A program made the translations under genes and the position numbers. Of a DNA stretch of 64,000 nucleotides, positions 53,212 through 62,108 are shown piece after piece (the stretch's first letter is position 1; each line of letters opens with the position of its first letter). The stretch is from Bacteroidales bacterium (GTDB lineage: Bacteria; Bacteroidota; Bacteroidia; Bacteroidales; Muribaculaceae), in assembly GCA_910575615.1 (NCBI GenBank), contig CAJTEX010000003.1, forward strand, positions 103,584 to 167,583, in the 5' to 3' direction. The notes beneath the pieces are model-generated. The model worked only from the letters and a program-made list of their open reading frames with translations. It did no database searches and was not told the origin of the DNA.

Positions 53212-54606
53212 TCAGGATGCCTGTTGTGTCTGTGTGGGAGCCTCCGGTTGTGAGCTGACAGTGAAATGGTTGCGGTCCGGGGCGTTGTAAAGGGTCAGGC
53301 CGAATGTCTGGGCTGCCACGGCGATATGCTCGTATATTTCAGATCCGAGGGCGGCATACTGGGTCCATGATGTCATCTTTGAGTAGAAATAGATGTTGAG
53401 GGGCTGTCCGTATTCGCATGCGGCCTCGAGCTTCACGAGCAGGTCTTGTCCGACGCCTACCTGCGGGTGATGGAGCAGGTATTGGCAGATGTAAGCCCTG
53501 AAGAGTCCGAGGTTGGTGTCGATAGTGCCGTTGGGCAGTGTGGAGGGGTTGTAGGTGTTGCCTTCCCCTTTCTCCTTGGCAGCCTTGCGTGTGGCGACAA
53601 ACTCCTCCATCAGTGGATAGGTCTTGACCACCTGGTCGAGCATCTGGTCGGTGGCGGGCTGGATGGTTGCCTGGTCGATATAGATGCTGCGGTTGAAAAG
53701 CCGGTAGCCGGAGTCCTGCATGCCGCGCCAGTTCTGGAATGATGTCGACACCAGTGTGTAGGGGGGCAGCATCACTATGGTGTTGTCCCAGTTTCTCACC
53801 TTCACTACCGTCAGGGTGACATCGACGACAATGCCGTTGGCGATTGTCGAGGGCACCACAATCCAGTCGCCGACGCGTAGCATGTCGTTGTTTGACAGCT
53901 GGATGCCCGCCACGAATCCGAGGATTGAGTCCTTGAAAATCAGCATCAGGGCGGCGGCGAAAGCGCCGAGTCCGGCCAGGAGTGTCATCGGGGATTTGTC
54001 GATGAGGATGGAGACGGCGATTATCGACACCACGATCCATACTATCCCCCGGCCGATGTTGAGTATGCCCTTCAGGGGCAGGTTCTTGTGGTTGTCGTGG
54101 TCGTTGAAGTGGTTCCAGGCGAACTCAAACACCGCGCAAATCGCCACGGCGATGGTTATCAGCAGGTAGACCCCGGCTATGCGCAGAATCCATGTCAGCA
54201 GATGATGGTCTGATGTGAAGGCAAACGGTATCAGGCACAGGAAGACCAGCGGGGGGATGAAATGGGCGCATCGGCTGAACATCTTCTGGGCCAGCAGCTC
54301 TCGCGATACCTCGCCATGGCGCAAGGCCACAAGTTTCTTGACCACAAACAGGGCGATGTTCTTGACAATCACCCCAATCAGTATGGAAACACCGAGTATG
54401 ACCGCCGTGTAGATGATTTCCTCCACTGTCTTGTCATGTGACAGCCCGAGGAAGTCAAGCACCTTGTCGACTATTCCGAGGAGCCACACGGCGAAATCGT
54501 GGCTCGGAATCACTGTGTTCTGGGCGACTTTCTCGAGATGGGGCGCGCCCCCGTCAGCTGTGGCCGGGGAGGCAGCCTGAAGCAACAATAGACCTGTAAT
54601 TCCCAT
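53212..54606 (-). CDS. MscS-family mechanosensitive channel
   Basis: A 464-residue membrane protein that releases solutes under osmotic downshock. Several N-terminal helices (about 60-205) precede the pore-lining helix region GLGAFAAALMLIFKDSILGFVAGIQL, quoted here as GAFAAALMLIFKD and GFVAGIQL. The beta domain (NNDMLRVGDWIVVP, ATGIV-like NGIVVDVTLTVVKVRNWDNT) and a C-terminal domain follow. The length and segment PPYTLVSTSFQNWRGM fit the larger YbdG/MscM-like branch. An intrinsic terminator follows it. Confidence 0.93.
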   Translation of the reverse strand: MGITGLLLLQAASPATADGGAPHLEKVAQNTVIPSHDFAVWLLGIVDKVLDFLGLSHDKTVEEIIYTAVILGVSILIGVIVKNIALFVVKKLVALRHGEVSRELLAQKMFSRCAHFIPPLVFLCLIPFAFTSDHHLLTWILRIAGVYLLITIAVAICAVFEFAWNHFNDHDNHKNLPLKGILNIGRGIVWIVVSIIAVSILIDKSPMTLLAGLGAFAAALMLIFKDSILGFVAGIQLSNNDMLRVGDWIVVPSTIANGIVVDVTLTVVKVRNWDNTIVMLPPYTLVSTSFQNWRGMQDSGYRLFNRSIYIDQATIQPATDQMLDQVVKTYPLMEEFVATRKAAKEKGEGNTYNPSTLPNGTIDTNLGLFRAYICQYLLHHPQVGVGQDLLVKLEAACEYGQPLNIYFYSKMTSWTQYAALGSEIYEHIAVAAQTFGLTLYNAPDRNHFTVSSQPEAPTQTQQAS

Positions 54607-54726
54607 TTGTCTCTATAATCAAACAGTTGAAATCTTGACCGGGAGGGCGTGTGGGTGTCCTCCTTTCATTCCCAACAATCGACTTGTGGCCAAGGTTCAT
54701 AGTCTGTCGCGGAGGAGATAAGAAGA

Positions 54727-54764
54727 CGCTCCGGAATCCATGTGGTTGTGAGGATTCCGGAGCG
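54727..54764 (-). terminator. Terminator of the DUF805 gene
   Basis: A perfect 13-bp stem (CGCTCCGGAATCC / GGATTCCGGAGCG) is followed on the minus strand by TCTTCTTATC. Confidence 0.75.
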
Positions 54765-54792
54765 TGGATAAGGTTGTTGCTGTTCAGCCGAA

Positions 54793-55227
54793 TCAGCCGA
54801 GATAGGGGCCGAAGCGGTTGTCAAACGGCTCAGACTTGGTGCAATACCAGATGATGGCAAAAATCCAGCCTACGATAGGCACTAAGGCGATGAAATACCA
54901 GCCACCGGCTTTGCCCATGTCGTGGAGGCGACGCCAGGAGACTGCCAGGCCGGGGATGAGCATGGCCAGAGAGACGAGCCATCCAACAAAGGGGATGAAC
55001 ATTGTCACTATGCTCACGATGGCGGAGAAGAGCTGCCACCACCAGAACTCGGCGCGGGTTGCACGGCCAGTGAATGTGGCGTAATTTGAGAAGCAAGACT
55101 TGACTGCGTCGGCGAATCCCATGGCGGGAGCTTCGGGGACAGTAGTGTAAGGCTGCTGGCCCTGCTGGTCGTAAGCCTGCTGGTAGGGCTGCTGATACTG
55201 TGCGCCCTGCTGCTGATAGTTTTCCAT
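54793..55227 (-). CDS. DUF805 membrane protein with Gln/Tyr-rich N-terminus
   Basis: A 144-residue inner-membrane protein of unknown function. The first 30 residues are Gln/Tyr-rich. The DUF805 domain begins at about residue 36 with FADAVKSCFSNYATFTGRATR and AEFWWWQLF, and has four predicted helices. It ends SWRRLHDMGKAGGWYF and WYCTKSEPFDNRFGP, both family signatures. A strong promoter precedes it. Confidence 0.92.
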   Translation of the reverse strand: MENYQQQGAQYQQPYQQAYDQQGQQPYTTVPEAPAMGFADAVKSCFSNYATFTGRATRAEFWWWQLFSAIVSIVTMFIPFVGWLVSLAMLIPGLAVSWRRLHDMGKAGGWYFIALVPIVGWIFAIIWYCTKSEPFDNRFGPYLG

Positions 55228-55352
55228 TGTCAGGATTGAATTAGTTTATTGTTGAATAATGTATTGTTGCAATAAAATGAGCATCGGGGTGTGAGATGGC
55301 CCGGAGCAGGTGTCAGCAGTCAGTAAATTGGCTGTTTCATACCTGTTTTGTG

Positions 55353-55384
55353 CAAATTTAGCGATTATCCGTGAAGATGACAAA
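55353..55384 (-). promoter_or_regulatory. Promoter of the DUF805 gene
   Basis: The minus strand reads TTTG (55384-55381), a 20-base spacer, then TAAATTTG (55360-55353), a full consensus match. The leader is about 120 bases. Confidence 0.85.
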
Positions 55385-55471
55385 TATTATCGTTATTTTT
55401 GTGTCGTTTTAAGACGAACCCACCATCGGTTTTGTTGTTAAATTAACAAGACCACGTTTCAACTCTATGAT

Positions 55472-57832
55472 ATGATTCATCCAGGATGTTTTCTCCGGCA
55501 TATGGCCGGTCTGCTTGCTGCCATGCTGTCCCTGTCGCCGCTCCACGGCGCAGAGCCTGCCGATTCCCTGCCCGTTTATCCCACCGGCCAGTCGGTGGGG
55601 CTTGTCCTTTCGGGTGGAGGGGCAAAGGGGATTGCCCACATAGGTGTGATAAAGGCCCTGGAGGAGAATGATATCCCGATTGACTATGTGGCCGGTACCT
55701 CCATGGGGGCCATCATAGGCGGCCTCTACGCCGCGGGCTATACCCCCGACGAGATGCTCGAGCTGATACTGTCGAAGGGATTCAGCGACTGGTCGACGGG
55801 GCGTATCGATCCCAACCTGACATATTATTTCGTCAAGAAGCCGCAGACTCCGGCTTTCGGCGAGCTTAATATAAATGTGTCGCGCAAGGACTCGCTCGAT
55901 GGCGGGTCTTCGCTGCTTCCCTCAAGTCTTATATCCCCGTTGCCGATGAATTTCGCGTTCATGGACCTGTTCGCGGCCTACACCGCGCAGTGTGAGGGGG
56001 ATTTCGACCAGCTGTTTGTGCCGTTTCGATGCGTGACGTCGGATGTGGTGGCCAAGCACAAGATTGTGTGCCGGTCGGGTCATCTGAGCGACGCAGTGCG
56101 CGCGTCGATGACCTTTCCCCCGGTGTTCCAGCCCATCAAGATGGATGGGGTGTATGTCTATGACGGCGGCATATATGACAATTTCCCGGTGGATGTGATG
56201 AGGGAGGATTTCGCTCCCGACTTCATGATAGGCATTGATGTCCACGCCGAGGATGTGCCGCAGTCAAACAGCATCATCAACCAGCTTGAGAACATGATCA
56301 TCCAGAACAATGATTATGACCTGCCCGCCGAGGAGGGCATGAGGATACATGTCGATGTCAGCCGGTTCTCGCTGCTTGATTTCGGGAAGGCCAAGGAGAT
56401 AAGCTCGATAGGCTACGCCACGGCTATGGAGATGATGGACTCGCTCAAATCGAGGGTGACCAGCCGCGAACCTGCACGGACTCGCGAGCTGCGCCGCCAG
56501 GTGTTCAAGTCCAAGACCCCGTATGTGAGGTTTGACTCCGTGCATGTCACGGGGGGCACTCCGCAGCAGAACGCGTACATAGGGCGGTTGTTCAAGTCGT
56601 CGCGTGTCGACACCTTCGGGATGGACCGCGCGCGGCTGGCTTATTACAGCGCATTGTCGCCGGGCCGTCTGCGCAACCTCTTCCCCCAGGCCGACTTCAA
56701 CCCGCAGACCGGGATGTTCACCCTCGACCTTGACGCGGATGTGAAAAGCAATTTCGCGCTCGGGGCGGGGGGATACCTGTCGTCGTCAATCAACTCCATG
56801 ATTTTCGTGTCGGCCGAGTATTCGGCCATGTCGTTCAGGTCGGCCGAGGTCAGGGCGATGGGCTGGATAGGGCAGAACTACATGGCAGGCCAGTTCAGGG
56901 GGCGCATATACCTGCCCACCAACCTCCCCTCGGCGTTTGAGCTGGAGGGGGTGTATTCGCGCCAGAAATTCTATGAGAGCGACAAGCTCTTCTATGAAGA
57001 CAATTCCCCGGCATTCATAACCCATTACGAGGGATTCGGACGGCTTAACTACGCCTGGGCGGTGACGCGTTCGGGCAAGGCTTCGGTGGGAGTGGGTGGC
57101 GGCCAGACCCGCGACAACTTCTATTCATCCGACAAGGGAGATTTCAGTTCGACGGGCCAGGAACGTACCGTCTTCAATCTCGGGCAGGCTGTAGGGAGGC
57201 TCGACTTCGACAATCTCGACAACCAGAATTATCCCACCGACGGCTATGACATGCACCTGACGGTGATGCAGACTCTCGGCAAATACCATTTCAGGAAGAT
57301 GCAGCCCGATGGTTCCCATAAGGAGACAGACGGGGACACGCATTGGTTTCAGGCAGAGTTCCAGGGAGGGGTCTACTTCCCGTTGTCGAAAACTTTCTCG
57401 TTGGGGACCACATGGGATGTGCTTGTGTCGAGCCGCAAGCTGATGGACTCATATTACGCGTCGCTGGTCAACGCCCCGGGCTTCACGCCGACTCCGGCCA
57501 CCACCGGGGTGTTCAACAAGGCGTTCCACGCCAACTCCTTCGCCGCCATAGGGGTGGTGCCGGTATGGCGGCCCTTCTCCCGTGCGCAGGTGAGGCTGTC
57601 GGCCAACCTGTTCATGCCCTTCCGCCGCATCGAGATGGAAGCCTCGACGGGCCGCGCGGTCAATGGCCGTTGGTTCAGCAATCCCGAGATGATAGCCGAG
57701 CTTGACCTTGTCTACAACCTGCCGTTTGCCTCGGTATGCGGCTATGTCAATTACCTGACATATCCGGCGCGCAACTGGAATGTCGGCATCTCCTTCGGCC
57801 TCTTCTTCCACGCGTCGAAATTCCTGCGCTGA
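55472..57832 (+). CDS. Patatin-like phospholipase fused to an outer-membrane barrel
   Basis: A 786-residue exported protein. After a signal peptide (about 1-26) a patatin domain (about 42-300) shows the oxyanion loop LSGGGAKGIAHIGV, the nucleophile GTSMG (Ser77) and the catalytic DGG in VYDGGIYDNFPVD (Asp231). The rest (about 330-786) has a POTRA-like segment (VRFDSVHVTG) and many amphipathic strands of a 16-stranded barrel, ending in an aromatic-rich strand. The layout matches type Vd (PlpD-like) patatin-barrel proteins. It may act on lipids at the cell surface. Confidence 0.93.
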   Translation: MIHPGCFLRHMAGLLAAMLSLSPLHGAEPADSLPVYPTGQSVGLVLSGGGAKGIAHIGVIKALEENDIPIDYVAGTSMGAIIGGLYAAGYTPDEMLELILSKGFSDWSTGRIDPNLTYYFVKKPQTPAFGELNINVSRKDSLDGGSSLLPSSLISPLPMNFAFMDLFAAYTAQCEGDFDQLFVPFRCVTSDVVAKHKIVCRSGHLSDAVRASMTFPPVFQPIKMDGVYVYDGGIYDNFPVDVMREDFAPDFMIGIDVHAEDVPQSNSIINQLENMIIQNNDYDLPAEEGMRIHVDVSRFSLLDFGKAKEISSIGYATAMEMMDSLKSRVTSREPARTRELRRQVFKSKTPYVRFDSVHVTGGTPQQNAYIGRLFKSSRVDTFGMDRARLAYYSALSPGRLRNLFPQADFNPQTGMFTLDLDADVKSNFALGAGGYLSSSINSMIFVSAEYSAMSFRSAEVRAMGWIGQNYMAGQFRGRIYLPTNLPSAFELEGVYSRQKFYESDKLFYEDNSPAFITHYEGFGRLNYAWAVTRSGKASVGVGGGQTRDNFYSSDKGDFSSTGQERTVFNLGQAVGRLDFDNLDNQNYPTDGYDMHLTVMQTLGKYHFRKMQPDGSHKETDGDTHWFQAEFQGGVYFPLSKTFSLGTTWDVLVSSRKLMDSYYASLVNAPGFTPTPATTGVFNKAFHANSFAAIGVVPVWRPFSRAQVRLSANLFMPFRRIEMEASTGRAVNGRWFSNPEMIAELDLVYNLPFASVCGYVNYLTYPARNWNVGISFGLFFHASKFLR

Positions 57833-57954
57833 AACGTTGGCTGGGAGGTGATGTCGTGGCGGTGCTTTGAGTTATACGTTTTTTAACAGTTGAATCTCGT
57901 CGATTCCGGCGGGATTCCGTCTTTTCAAGTAGAAGCATCAATCACGAGAGCCGT

Positions 57955-58455
57955 ATGTCAGGAAAGGAAAGACGCGATACCGCAGGCAGGATAATCGAGG
58001 AGAATCTCGATTACCTGGTGCGTTTTGCCTATTATCGTCTGGGAAGCCGTGACGATGCGGAGGATGTCGTGTATGATTCCGTGCTCAGGTTTCTGGAAAA
58101 GAGCCCTGATGATGTCAGGCCTGAGGGTGTACGGCTTTATCTTTACAGGATTGTACACAATCTCTGCGTTGACAGGTCGCGCGGTGGCAAATTCGTGGTG
58201 GTGCCTGTCGATGGCCTGGATGTAGAGGACAGGGCGGAGGATGTGCTTGACCTTGAGGATGCCGACCGGGTGAACGCGTGTCTTGACAGTCTGCCGGCGC
58301 GCGAGGCAGACGTGATAAGGATGAATGTGATTGACAATCTTTCTTTTGTGGAAATCAGCGGCATCCTGTCCATACCTCAGTCAACGGCCAAATCCAGGTA
58401 CAAGTCGGGAATGGAGAAGTTGCGTAAACTGTTGGTCAACGATAAAATGTCTTAG
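57955..58455 (+). CDS. ECF-type RNA polymerase sigma factor
   Basis: A 166-residue sigma-70 family protein. Region 2 (about residues 15-82) includes LVRFAYYRLGSRDDAEDVVYDSVLRF with the core-binding DAEDVV. Region 4 (about 105-160) has LPAREADVIRMNVIDNLSFVEIS and the helix-turn-helix SIPQSTAKSRYKSGMEKLRK. There is no region 1.1 or 3, as expected for ECF factors. The stop lies 2 bases before a membrane protein gene that is probably its anti-sigma factor. Confidence 0.94.
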   Translation: MSGKERRDTAGRIIEENLDYLVRFAYYRLGSRDDAEDVVYDSVLRFLEKSPDDVRPEGVRLYLYRIVHNLCVDRSRGGKFVVVPVDGLDVEDRAEDVLDLEDADRVNACLDSLPAREADVIRMNVIDNLSFVEISGILSIPQSTAKSRYKSGMEKLRKLLVNDKMS

Positions 58456-58457
58456 CC

Positions 58458-59612
58458 ATGGATGATTACAGGGAGATAAGAGAGATGTTGAAGCCTCGCC
58501 GTGACATCAAGGCTTCGGATGAGCTGCGCTGCAAGGTGAGGATGGTGTTGGAGAGGGAGCGCCGGAGACGGATGGCAAGGAGATGGCTGTTTGGCGGTGT
58601 CAGCCTTGGGGCGGTGGCGGCAGTGTTGCTGCTTGTGCTGCTGCCGTCGGGTCTGTCTGCCAAGGAGTTTCTTGTCGAGGCCATTGACGCGCTGGGGAGG
58701 AGCGAGTGTGTCGAGATGGTGGTGGATGTAAGGACACGTCCGGTTGAAAATTTCGGATACATCGGCCTGGATGAGGATTTTGTGACCCACCACATATATG
58801 CCGTCCGGTCTGATTCTCTGCTGATGTGGCGGGTCGACAAGGGGGAGCGTGTGGCGACGGGAGATGGCAAGGAGATATACACTTGGCTGCCAGCCCTCAA
58901 ACTGGGGATGCACATCGACAATGCCGACAAGGAAAACGTGTTAGGTTATCTGGCGAATCTGCTGACTCCACGGCAAATATTGCAGGCCGAACTGGAGAAC
59001 TGTATGGGGAATGACCGGGCGGAATACAAGATGGAGAAGAAGGGGGCTGACGTTGTGCTTACCGTCCATGCCGCTCCGCAGGGGGATTTCGGCAATCCGT
59101 ATCTGCTCAACAGTTCGATAGCGGAGTCGGAGAATGTACGTCGGTATGTGATAGACGCCGGTTCCAAGAGGTTGAAAAGCGCGACGGTGAGTGTGGTCTC
59201 CGGAAGCAGGGAGATTGTGGTGCTCAAGGTGGTGTCAGTCGATTATGGCCTGCGGCAAGGGGAGATATGCCGCCTTGCCGACGGCATCAGGTTTGTGGAG
59301 GCGGAGAATCAGCCTGGTGGACTGAAAGGCCTCAGTGCGGAGGAGGCTGCCGGCTTGGTGCTGAATGCTTTTGAAGAATGGGATGAAAGCGTGCTTGACA
59401 AGGTGATGACACACGAGATGTCGGATGCGGCATATCGTGAGAAGTTCAGGGGAGCAAAATTGAAATCGATAGGGAGGTCTTTTATGTCGGGTATGGGCAG
59501 CTCGGTGTTTGTGCCATACACGCTTGAACTCCGAGACGGGAGTTTGCTTCGTCATAACATATCCTTGCAGAAGGCCGATTCCGGGGGCTGGGTCGTGGCA
59601 GGGGGTCTGTAA
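58458..59612 (+). CDS. Probable anti-sigma factor, membrane-anchored
   Basis: A 384-residue protein. The first about 43 residues are cytoplasmic, charged and arginine-rich (MDDYREIREMLKPRRD), followed by one membrane helix (about 44-66, WLFGGVSLGAVAAVLLLVLL). The large C-terminal domain lies outside the cytoplasm and begins AKEFLVEAIDALGRSECVEM. It has repeated strands resembling LolA/RseB-like folds. Topology and the 2-base gap to the sigma gene suggest an anti-sigma factor; no FecR domain is seen. This role is inference from position. Confidence 0.6.
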   Translation: MDDYREIREMLKPRRDIKASDELRCKVRMVLERERRRRMARRWLFGGVSLGAVAAVLLLVLLPSGLSAKEFLVEAIDALGRSECVEMVVDVRTRPVENFGYIGLDEDFVTHHIYAVRSDSLLMWRVDKGERVATGDGKEIYTWLPALKLGMHIDNADKENVLGYLANLLTPRQILQAELENCMGNDRAEYKMEKKGADVVLTVHAAPQGDFGNPYLLNSSIAESENVRRYVIDAGSKRLKSATVSVVSGSREIVVLKVVSVDYGLRQGEICRLADGIRFVEAENQPGGLKGLSAEEAAGLVLNAFEEWDESVLDKVMTHEMSDAAYREKFRGAKLKSIGRSFMSGMGSSVFVPYTLELRDGSLLRHNISLQKADSGGWVVAGGL

Positions 59613-59641
59613 ACAGATAACAAAACAAAAAACGCAATAAT

Positions 59642-61951
59642 ATGTCATTAAGGAGATTAATGGCGGGGCTGTCGCTCTGCCTGTGGTTCAACACCCTTTT
59701 CGCCACCACCTACAAGGGACGGGTGACGGATGAAGCCGGCAATCCGCTGGAGTTTGCAAATGTTGCATTGATGTCTGTTGGCGATTCCACGCTGATAGAC
59801 GGGACGGTGACGGATGAGGCCGGGATATTTGCGGTGAATGGCAACGGCGCTCCTTCATTCCTGCGCGTCTCGGCCATGGGGTTTGTGGAGAGAAGGATAT
59901 GCAATCCAGAGACAAATGTCGGGGATATAGTCATGACGGCGGCATCGTATATGCTGGGTGAGGTTGTCGTGAAAGGGGCCCGTCCGGTGGCGAGGCTGAA
60001 AGGAGATGGAGTGCAGGTGACAGTGGCTGGCACATATCTCGCCGATACAGGCACCGCTCTGGAGGTGCTTGGGAAAATGCCTTTTGTCATCAGGACTGGA
60101 AAGGATGTTGAGGTGCTTGGCAAGGGGACACCACTGGTGTTTATCAACGGCAGACAGGTGAGGGATATGTCGGAGCTTGAGCGGCTTGCCTCGTCGCAGA
60201 TAAAAAGTGTAGATGTGGTGACCAGTCCTGGGGCACGATACGCCTCGACGGTCAACGCTGTGGTAAGGATAACGACAGTGGCCCCGGTTGGAGAGGGGTT
60301 CTCGCTCAATGACCGCACTGTCGCGGGATACAAGCATTATGCCTATCTGTTTGAGCAGGTGGATTTCAACTGGAGGAAAAGCGGGCTTGACATTTTCGGG
60401 ATGTTGAACTATGAGAATTACAGGGAGCGTCCGGGGGTATGCAACAGCACCACGCAATATCTCAAGTCAGGGTTGGTGGAGCAGACAGGCAGCGGGCGGG
60501 ATTTTGCCATCTACCCGGTATATCAGGGGAAGACCGGGCTGAATTACAGTCGGGGCGTCCATAATCTTGGTTTCTTTTATGATTTCTCTTTCAGGCCGTC
60601 GACAATAAGTGGCGGCACGTCTGCCGACCGTTATGTTGACAGTCGGTACTCTGAGTCGCTTGAGAATTTTTCCGATTTGAGACGCCATGACCGTCAGCAT
60701 CTTCTCAGTGGATATTACTCGGGAGAGGCGGGCAAGTGGAGGCTGTCTGTGAATTTTGACGCGTTATGGCAAATCAACGACTGCCACAATGTCGGGCATG
60801 AAGTGTCGTCGGTCAATGAAAGACGGGATTTCGCCACGGTCAATGATGTCACCAACCGTCTGCTTGCCGGCAATGTCGCGGCTTCTATTCCGATGTGGCG
60901 GGGTCTGTTGAGGTTCGGGGCGGAGGCGAGCGACATCAGGCGGACAGACTGGTATGCCGGGAATGCTGACTTCATCGCCGGCAGTGATGTGAAGATCGCG
61001 GAGACCACGTTGGCTGCCTTTGCCGAGACGGAGCAGAGTTTTGGCGTGGTTTCTGCGAGTGTGGGGTTGCGTTGGGAATATACTGATTCAAAATATTGGC
61101 AGTCGGGGCAGCTCAGCAGTGACCAGAGCCGCGACTACCATAATCTGGCCCCGTCGGCCTCGTTGTCTTTTCCGATAGGTAATGTGAACACGCGTCTGTC
61201 GTATATGAGGAGGATTACCCGTCCGGCTTTCGGTCAGCTTAGCTCGGCAGTGAGGTATATCGACCGTTACTCTTATGAGTCGGGCAATCCGAATCTGCGG
61301 CCTGTGTGTCGAGACTATGTGTCTGCCTCCGCGTCATGGAGAGACCTGCTGGTGGAACTGGAGTATTGTTCGACCAATAACTATTTCCTGTGGCAGACCT
61401 CGGAATATGAGGGGGGCAAGGATGTCACGCTGCAGACGATGGTGAATATGCCGAGGTTCGGAACCTATGGCGCTTATGTCAGTTATTCACCGACATTCTT
61501 TGGCTGCTGGCATCCCTCGTTCATGGCCGGGATCAACGCTCAGGATTTCAAAATGACGCATGCCGGCGAGTCGGTCAGGCTTGACAGGCCATTGGGAATA
61601 TTCAGGTTCGACAATGCGGTGAGGCTTCCATGGGATATATGGCTTAATGTCGACATATCGGCCCGAACCGCGGGCAATGGTGACAATTACTATCTGGAAC
61701 CATACTGGCAATGTGACCTTGGGCTTTACAAGTCGTTTGCCGGGGACACCTGGAGCGTGAAGCTGCAGCTCAATGATGTGTTTGACTCCTGGCGCCAGGA
61801 GATGGCGCTTTATGACGGTATGAGCCGCATCTGGTCAAGGAAGGTATATGACACGCGCGATCTGTCGCTCACCTTAAGGTATAATTTCAATTCCGCCCGT
61901 TCGCGCTACAAGGGCAGCGGAGCGGGAAACACCGACAAGGGCAGGTTATGA
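59642..61951 (+). CDS. Outer-membrane beta-barrel protein with carboxypeptidase-like and plug domains
   Basis: A 769-residue protein. A signal peptide (about 1-22) is followed by a carboxypeptidase regulatory-like domain (about 22-100, TYKGRVTDEAGNPLEFANVA) and a plug-like segment (about 115-205, GTPLVFINGRQVRDMSEL, DVVTSPGARYAS). The remaining part is a large barrel of the OMP_b-brl_3 type ending in a strand near SLTLRYNFN. There is no STN signalling domain or clear TonB box. It lies 29 bases after the putative anti-sigma gene and is probably regulated with it. Confidence 0.88.
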   Translation: MSLRRLMAGLSLCLWFNTLFATTYKGRVTDEAGNPLEFANVALMSVGDSTLIDGTVTDEAGIFAVNGNGAPSFLRVSAMGFVERRICNPETNVGDIVMTAASYMLGEVVVKGARPVARLKGDGVQVTVAGTYLADTGTALEVLGKMPFVIRTGKDVEVLGKGTPLVFINGRQVRDMSELERLASSQIKSVDVVTSPGARYASTVNAVVRITTVAPVGEGFSLNDRTVAGYKHYAYLFEQVDFNWRKSGLDIFGMLNYENYRERPGVCNSTTQYLKSGLVEQTGSGRDFAIYPVYQGKTGLNYSRGVHNLGFFYDFSFRPSTISGGTSADRYVDSRYSESLENFSDLRRHDRQHLLSGYYSGEAGKWRLSVNFDALWQINDCHNVGHEVSSVNERRDFATVNDVTNRLLAGNVAASIPMWRGLLRFGAEASDIRRTDWYAGNADFIAGSDVKIAETTLAAFAETEQSFGVVSASVGLRWEYTDSKYWQSGQLSSDQSRDYHNLAPSASLSFPIGNVNTRLSYMRRITRPAFGQLSSAVRYIDRYSYESGNPNLRPVCRDYVSASASWRDLLVELEYCSTNNYFLWQTSEYEGGKDVTLQTMVNMPRFGTYGAYVSYSPTFFGCWHPSFMAGINAQDFKMTHAGESVRLDRPLGIFRFDNAVRLPWDIWLNVDISARTAGNGDNYYLEPYWQCDLGLYKSFAGDTWSVKLQLNDVFDSWRQEMALYDGMSRIWSRKVYDTRDLSLTLRYNFNSARSRYKGSGAGNTDKGRL

Positions 61952-62037
61952 GACAGATCACGTCAACATTGAAGATGGTTAATTTGGGACGAGAGCAACC
62001 ATTGGCTGTTAGTTGTTAAATGTTGGTTAAAAAAACT

Positions 62038-62090
62038 GGCGAATAAAACTTGTTTTATCCTGAAGTCCTTTTTTTTTTTCTAACTTTGCC
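62038..62090 (+). repeat. Duplicated upstream cassette, copy 1
   Basis: GGCGAATAAAACTTGTTTTA, then TCCTGAAGTCCTTTTTT and TAACTTTGCC. It contains the palindrome ATAAAAC-TT-GTTTTAT (62043-62058) and an exact -7 element TAACTTTG (62081-62088), 20 bases before the LRR gene ATG. Copy 2 is at 63788-63839. Confidence 0.85.
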
Positions 62091-62108
62091 AATCAAATAA
62101 ATTGGCAA

